From Cochliopodium minus (lineage: Eukaryota; Discosea; Himatismenida; Cochliopodiidae): a stretch of DNA of 50,773 nt. The stretch covers positions 1 to 50,773 of the forward strand of contig JAMYWO010000022.1 of NCBI GenBank assembly GCA_024220525.1, given 5' to 3'. Position numbers and translations under genes: made by a program. The notes beneath the pieces were generated by a model. It made no database searches, was not told the DNA's origin, and saw only the letters and a list, made by a program, of their open reading frames with translations. Numbering within the stretch: position 1 is the stretch's first letter; every line of letters begins with the position of its first letter. Positions 46,141 through 50,773 of the stretch are shown one piece after another.

Positions 46141-46781
46141 TTTTTTTTTTTTTTTTTTTTTTATATCAATAGTTTAATTAATTTTTTTATATTTAATCCT
46201 TTATTTTTAACAAAAAAAACATAACAAAAGATGATTTGTTTGATAATTGCAAAAAAAAACAACCTCTTAGATATTTGAAAATCATAATTCAAATAATGAA
46301 AAGTATTTTTACTAAGATTCGTGAAAAAATCTTTGTTAAAAACAAAAATTCTTTTTTGAAATGAGTTTAAGAAACAAAATCAAAGTTGTAAAACTTTTAA
46401 ATACACTAAAAAGTATTTTGTGACAAAATTTTTATTCTTGTTTTTGACTAGAAAGGAAAAATATTATTTTTTCTTTTCTTTCAAAAATTTAAATATATTA
46501 ATATTTTTTAAATTTTGCTGACAGTTGTTCAACAACTAAGATGTTTGTTGAAAAAAAAAATGCTTAGTTTTCATAATTTTTTTTAATGACTTAAAATTGA
46601 ATAAAAAGGAAATAAAAAGTATATTTTGTAATCTCCAAGGGTGAAATATTATATTTTTATTAAATTAATTTGAGTGTTTCTCAAATTAATTCTTTATTTC
46701 AACAATGTTGAATTTCCAGATTCATTGATTAAAAAATCGAATTTAAAAAAAGAAAGGAAATTAAATCGAATTTAAAAAAAA
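46141..46781. other. Intergenic spacer, 641 bases
   Basis: Divergent region between Rac gene E (minus) and the surface-protein gene (plus), so it should contain both promoters. It is AT-rich with long A and T runs. Weakly similar inverted stretches occur near 46337 and 46440 but are too poor to call. No ORF or RNA gene seen. Confidence 0.5.
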
Positions 46782-49200
46782 ATGAAGAATATACTGATAT
46801 TCTCTTCCATCATCTTGATCCTGATGAGTACTTGCTCATCCCAAAACATTATTTCCATCTCCAGCACCCCATTTACCCTTTCAAATGGAGATAATATGAT
46901 CCTTACCACCAATTTGAGCCAAGTAACCTTACAATTGTCCGGAATGACCACAATAAACAATCTTACATTATGTAGTGGATGTGTTTTAAATTTACAATCA
47001 TCTCCTTTAATTTCCAATCAGATATTCCTGCCTAATAATTCTGCCATACAAATTATCTCTCCCTCTTTTGAATCATGGGTTGTTGGGCAGATAACTCTGG
47101 AGACCAATACCAATATCTCTTCAAATTCCAATTTCATAATTAATTCCACCATCACCACTACAAACAATGCAATAATCAATTTGAATGTGCCAGATACGAT
47201 GGTAAAATATGTTAATATGAAACTTATATTGATAATATAGAAAGATTATACATTATATGTTAATAGAAAAAGAGTTGATCAAAATAAATAAGATTTTCTT
47301 TCTATCATAATAATTGAACTTATAAGTATTGATTTTATAATGATGTGTTGAGGGAATATGAAAATAAATGAATGTTTGAATAAATCGTTTAAAATCCTAA
47401 AATATCAATTTATTATAACAGACACTTTCATTTGGAGGATCACTGAATTGTAACAACTGCCAGATCAAAGGATCAGGAAAGGGAATCTACAAAATAGAGT
47501 CCCACATAACAAGCACAGGAAACGGATCCCCCAGTTTCTTTTCTAAGGCGACAAACCTCGACGATCCAATTTTCACATTCAAAAGCAATCACATCTCTTG
47601 TAATAACGGAGGCGGAATTAATATAAACGCGAGAAGTGTCTATGAAGGAGCAATCATCGAAACAAATTGTACGGTTTCTAATTCCGCTGAAACGAACATC
47701 ACTTCATTACTTTTGGACGGAAACCTTTTCCTTTTTTCTTCCCTCAATATCATCAATGTCGGGATTTCTGTTCTGGGTAATGGACAACTCAAGAGTACTG
47801 CTTCCATTCCCATACATTTCGATGCAACATTTCAATTGGGAAATTTTTTCTTGAATGGTACATTTAATGCGAATGGAATCATTTCTATAGACAAGTAAGT
47901 CAAAAGAAAAATTATTTATTACATTCAAAAATAAAAAAAATATTATTTTTACAAAAAATTTTAAAATTTTCTAATTTTTTTTTTTTATGTTTTTCATTCA
48001 TTCCAACAAAATTTTTTATTCATTTCTTTCTTATTTTATTAAAACTTTTTTTCATTAGAATTTTTACTTTCAGCGGATCTATTTCTTCAAACAGCTTATT
48101 CACCATATCAAATTATACTTCAATATCAGATACTGCAAATGGATTTGCAGCGAGGGGTCTCTTTTCCTTCAATGGAAGCTTCTCTTTTCTGAGTGACAGT
48201 TTCTTGATTGGAGGGAATTTGAATATCGGAGATTCTTTTGCTTTATTTTCGCCTGATGAGATACAAGTGATGGCTGGTACTGTTTTTACAGGTGCTGGAC
48301 AACTTTATGCTTATGATTACTTTTTATGGACGATTTTGGGAGATGTAAAAATAAATTTCAAAATTTTTTTATTAAATTTTTTTTTTATAATTTTATTTTT
48401 CAATCTTTATAATTTTTAACATCTTTATTTTTTTTAATTTTTTTTCAAAATACAATCTTTAATTTTTTTATTTTTGAATTTTTTTAGATTTTTGAATTTT
48501 TTTATATTTATTTTATTTTTATTTTGAATTTTTTTAGATTTTTAGATTTTTGAATTTATTTTATATTTTATTTATTCCTATAAATAACTTGTTTTTGTTT
48601 TTTATTTATTTTAAAGGTGACTTTTGACATAGATTTTGTTTTCGGAGACGATGGTGTTTTTATCGTAGAATTATTAGGAGGTGTCTCAAGAACAGTGGGA
48701 ATAGCACCAGTGCAACCTTTTTTGGGGTCCACTTCAAAGGTTTACAATCTTAAATTCAACAAAAACATCAAAGCCATCAACTCTGTCTTTGGTTTTTCTG
48801 AGCTTAATGTCATTGTACAAAACAATGTCTCCTTGTTAAATTCTGTTTTCTTTCAAATCAATTCTACTGTCAACGTGGTATTCACTATATTTTATTTTAA
48901 TTTTTCAATTTTGATATATTATTTTTTAAATGATTTTATTTTATTTTTATTTATTTTTATTTTTATTTTATTCATTTTTTATTTTATTTTTTATTTTATT
49001 TTTTATTTCATTATTTTTATTTTTAACACATTATTTTTAATTTTTTAATAATATTTACTTTTTTGCAGATAAACTCACTTAGTTTCACATATTCTGATTA
49101 CATTCCTATTGTTTCATCAAAATCAAAAACTAAATATTTAACTGCTAACACTGTATCGTGGTACGACACTTCATTGGTAGCAAACAAGTACCCTTTTTAA
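46782..49200 (+). CDS. Secreted beta-rich surface protein, probably 3'-truncated
   Basis: Five exons (46782-47201, 47422-47894, 48074-48344, 48617-48877, 49069-49200) give 518 residues if the stop at 49198-49200 is used. A clear signal peptide (ILIFSSIILILMSTCSSQ) is followed by Asn/Ser/Thr-rich beta-strand repeats such as LQLSGMTTINNLTLCSGC and NGGGININA. These are consistent with a beta-helix extracellular domain and many N-glycosylation sites. It resembles in style the surface protein at 9952-12668 but lacks a Thr-rich stalk and membrane helix; the frame ends SLVANKYPF. The donor of exon 4 may be 48874 or 48877, both in phase. The missing C-terminus and the foreign SAPS exons just downstream suggest that the gene is cut short or misjoined here. 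Confidence 0.75.
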
Positions 49201-49335
49201 ATTTATTTTTTATTTTTTTATTTTTTTATTTTTTTATTTTTTTATTTTTTTATTTTTTTATTTTTTAATTTTTTTATTTTTTAATTTCAATTATTTTTTT
49301 ATTTTTTATTTTTTTCCAATTATTTTTTATTTTAG
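49201..49335. repeat. TTTTTAT simple repeat at the surface-protein / SAPS junction
   Basis: Almost pure TTTTTTAT units between the stop of the surface gene and the first SAPS exon. It ends with a usable acceptor (TTTTAG at 49330-49335). Low-complexity tracts like this are where assemblies can misjoin and where recombination can fuse genes. Confidence 0.7.
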
Positions 49336-50731
49336 ACCAATGAGAATATCGCAGAGGCTATTTCTTTTTGCGTCGAAAGATCTGTGCATGGATCTCCTAT
49401 CAGAATTGAGTTACAAGGTGATAACGGTATTGGTGCATTAGTGCAAGTTTTGAAAAATATTGATTTGAGTTCTGTAAGAAAAATAAAAAAATAAAAAAAT
49501 AAAAAATTAATAATAAAAATAAAAAAAAAATAAAAAACTAAAAAACTAAAATAAAATAAAATAATAAAAAATGAAAAAATAAATAAAATAAAATAATGAA
49601 ATAATAAAATAAATAAATAAAAAAAACAAAACAAAATAAATAAATAATCAAAAATAAAAAATAATTGTAAAATTTTTTTTAAAATTAATTTTTTAAAAAG
49701 GACGACGAAAGAGCAAATTCTGCATTTGTTTCTGGTGTAGACATAATGATCAAAATTCTTTTCATCACTCCCAAAAAGTCCTACGAACAATCCAAAACGA
49801 AAGAAGAGCTCCCTTTGTCCGTACAATACGTCTCCGAGCTCGTTCCCAAATTTATTCCTTATCTCGACACCCCTTCTTACCTCAAGGTTTCCAACAATAA
49901 AAAGGAGATCATTGGAGTCAAGAGGATGAAAATCTTGGAGTTTGTTGATTCCCTTATCACTGTTCAATACCAATATTTGGATGCTTTGATGACTACACAC
50001 AAAACATTTATTAGAATTTTAAAGGTAAAAAAATGAAAAAAATTTAATTTTTTATTTCAATTTGATTGTTTCTATATTTAAATAATTTTTATTTTGATTA
50101 TTAAATAGTTTTTTTTTTTTATTAATTTACTTTCTCTTTGTAATGTTTTATTTTTTATTATTTTATTTTTAAATTGACTTTTTTAAACTAAGTTTAGTTT
50201 TGAAATATTTTTTTTTAATTGATTAATTTTTCTTCGAAATATTTTTTTTATTAATTTTTTTCATTCTTTATTTTAAAAAAAACTTTTTTTTTTTTTATTT
50301 TTTAATAACTTTTTTCTTTGTTTTAGTTGTTTTTTAAATTGGAGAACAACAACTTGGTTCAACGTGTTGTCTCCAACACTTTCATCAAAATTTTCAACGG
50401 ACCCTCCGACAAACTCAAACAGTTTATCATCGCCAGCCCCATCTTCGACGCCATCCTCATAGAGTTCCTCAACAACGAGAAGTACCCCTTCAAAGCATAC
50501 AGAGGCTTCCTCATAGAGATCATCACTATCTTTCAAAGTTTGGCTGTCAATTATCTTCCTGTACAAAACAGAATTAAAAATAATGAGACTTGGATTCAGG
50601 TTATTCCTTTGTTGGAAGAAGCTAAGAAGGTTGAGGCTTCTTTGATTGGTGGCGGTGCTCCTATTCATGTTTCTAGAGATGTCAATTTTATTTCTACTAA
50701 AGATATTGATATGATTGGAACCAGCAAGTGA
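49336..50731 (+). CDS. PP6 regulatory subunit (SAPS family), C-terminal half only
   Basis: Three exons (49336-49473, 49701-50024, 50327-50731), all in phase 0, give 288 residues. The order matches the second half of SAPS-domain proteins, which hold the phosphatase PP6: NIAEAISFCVER (cf. NASQSLCEIVR), then a long helix pair, IIGVKRMKILEFVDSL (cf. the TRLNVIRLISSLL region), LFFKLENNNLVQRVV (cf. FFKYTWNNFLHTQV), and AYRGFLIEIITIFQSL (cf. the GYMGHLTRIANCIV region). No start codon and none of the usual N-terminal 250 residues are found upstream. The intron 49474-49700 is A-rich in the sense direction, unlike most others. It may be a 5'-truncated copy, part of a chimeric gene, or half of a gene separated by a misassembly. 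Confidence 0.75.
49474..49700. repeat. A-rich simple-repeat intron
   Basis: From 49480 to about 49660 this intron is AAAAAT/AAATAAA repeats on the sense strand and only near its 3' end becomes T-rich. Nearly all other introns in the window are T-rich in the sense direction, so this one looks inverted or inserted. Confidence 0.6.
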
Positions 50732-50773
50732 TTGAACGATTCCTCAATTTTCCTATTTCACATTCAATTAATT

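Noticed and set aside
46300-46450. Possible second small inverted-repeat element
   Set aside because: The arms near 46337 and 46440 match only in short A-rich pieces with no clear target duplication.
49339-49410. Alternative frame in the first SAPS exon (MRISQRLFLF)
   Set aside because: It stops after a few dozen codons and does not continue in phase with the next SAPS exon; the other frame matches the SAPS family.

Overview
The window is nuclear DNA of a free-living, amoeboid-type protist. It is very AT-rich, and almost every gene is cut by many short GT-AG introns (mostly about 50-150 bases) that are T-rich on the sense strand. TAA and TGA both serve as stops and the standard code fits everywhere. 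The gene content (Roco kinase, Rac-type GTPases, long-necked myosin, dynactin, FYVE and C2 lipid proteins, F-box proteins, EF-hands) points to an amoebozoan-like or similar excavate lineage; I cannot name the species. Gene models were built by hand from splice sites, codon phase and protein motifs. Every multi-exon model given closes in frame, except where a break is stated.

Layout. 1-444: 3' end of an MFS transporter (+). 596-1232: CUE-domain protein (-). 1316-9529: a 30-exon Roco kinase with ubiquitin-like, ankyrin, LRR, Roc, COR, kinase and WD40 parts (-). 9952-12668: GLUG/mucin-like surface protein (-). 12942-19517: three tandem paralogues of a membrane-bound F-box protein (-), with a small four-helix membrane protein (+) at 17121-17744. 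19731-20160: small EF-hand protein (-). 20351-24359: N-myristoylated C2 / LCAT-type acyltransferase / FYVE fusion (-). 24427-26530: ankyrin protein (+), whose start codon lies 67 bases from that of the acyltransferase. 26707-33381: unusual myosin (+), with a 100-N assembly gap. 33495-34253: dynactin p24 (-). 34392-36179: tyrosyl-tRNA synthetase with an EMAP-II tail (-). 36423-38432: two tandem four-EF-hand proteins (-). 38539-40219: short-chain dehydrogenase (+). 40300-46140: four Rac-like GTPase genes plus a broken fifth (-), with a lone ORF and inverted MITE-like repeats between them. 46782-49200: secreted beta-rich surface protein (+). 49336-50731: C-terminal half of a PP6-regulatory (SAPS) protein (+).

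Functional themes are the actin and microtubule cytoskeleton (myosin, Rac array, dynactin), membrane and lipid signalling (myristoylated C2-LCAT-FYVE, Roco kinase), ubiquitin (F-box family, CUE, UBL-headed Roco) and calcium (EF-hands). Local tandem duplication is the main evolutionary force: F-box x3, EF-hand x2 and Rac x5, with patchy near-identity that looks like gene conversion.

The best candidates for something undescribed are the UBL-headed LRRK-like kinase, the transmembrane F-box family, the C2-LCAT-FYVE enzyme, and the Rac array in which the switch II residues drift from canonical to Rnd-like. No virus-derived or LTR element was seen.
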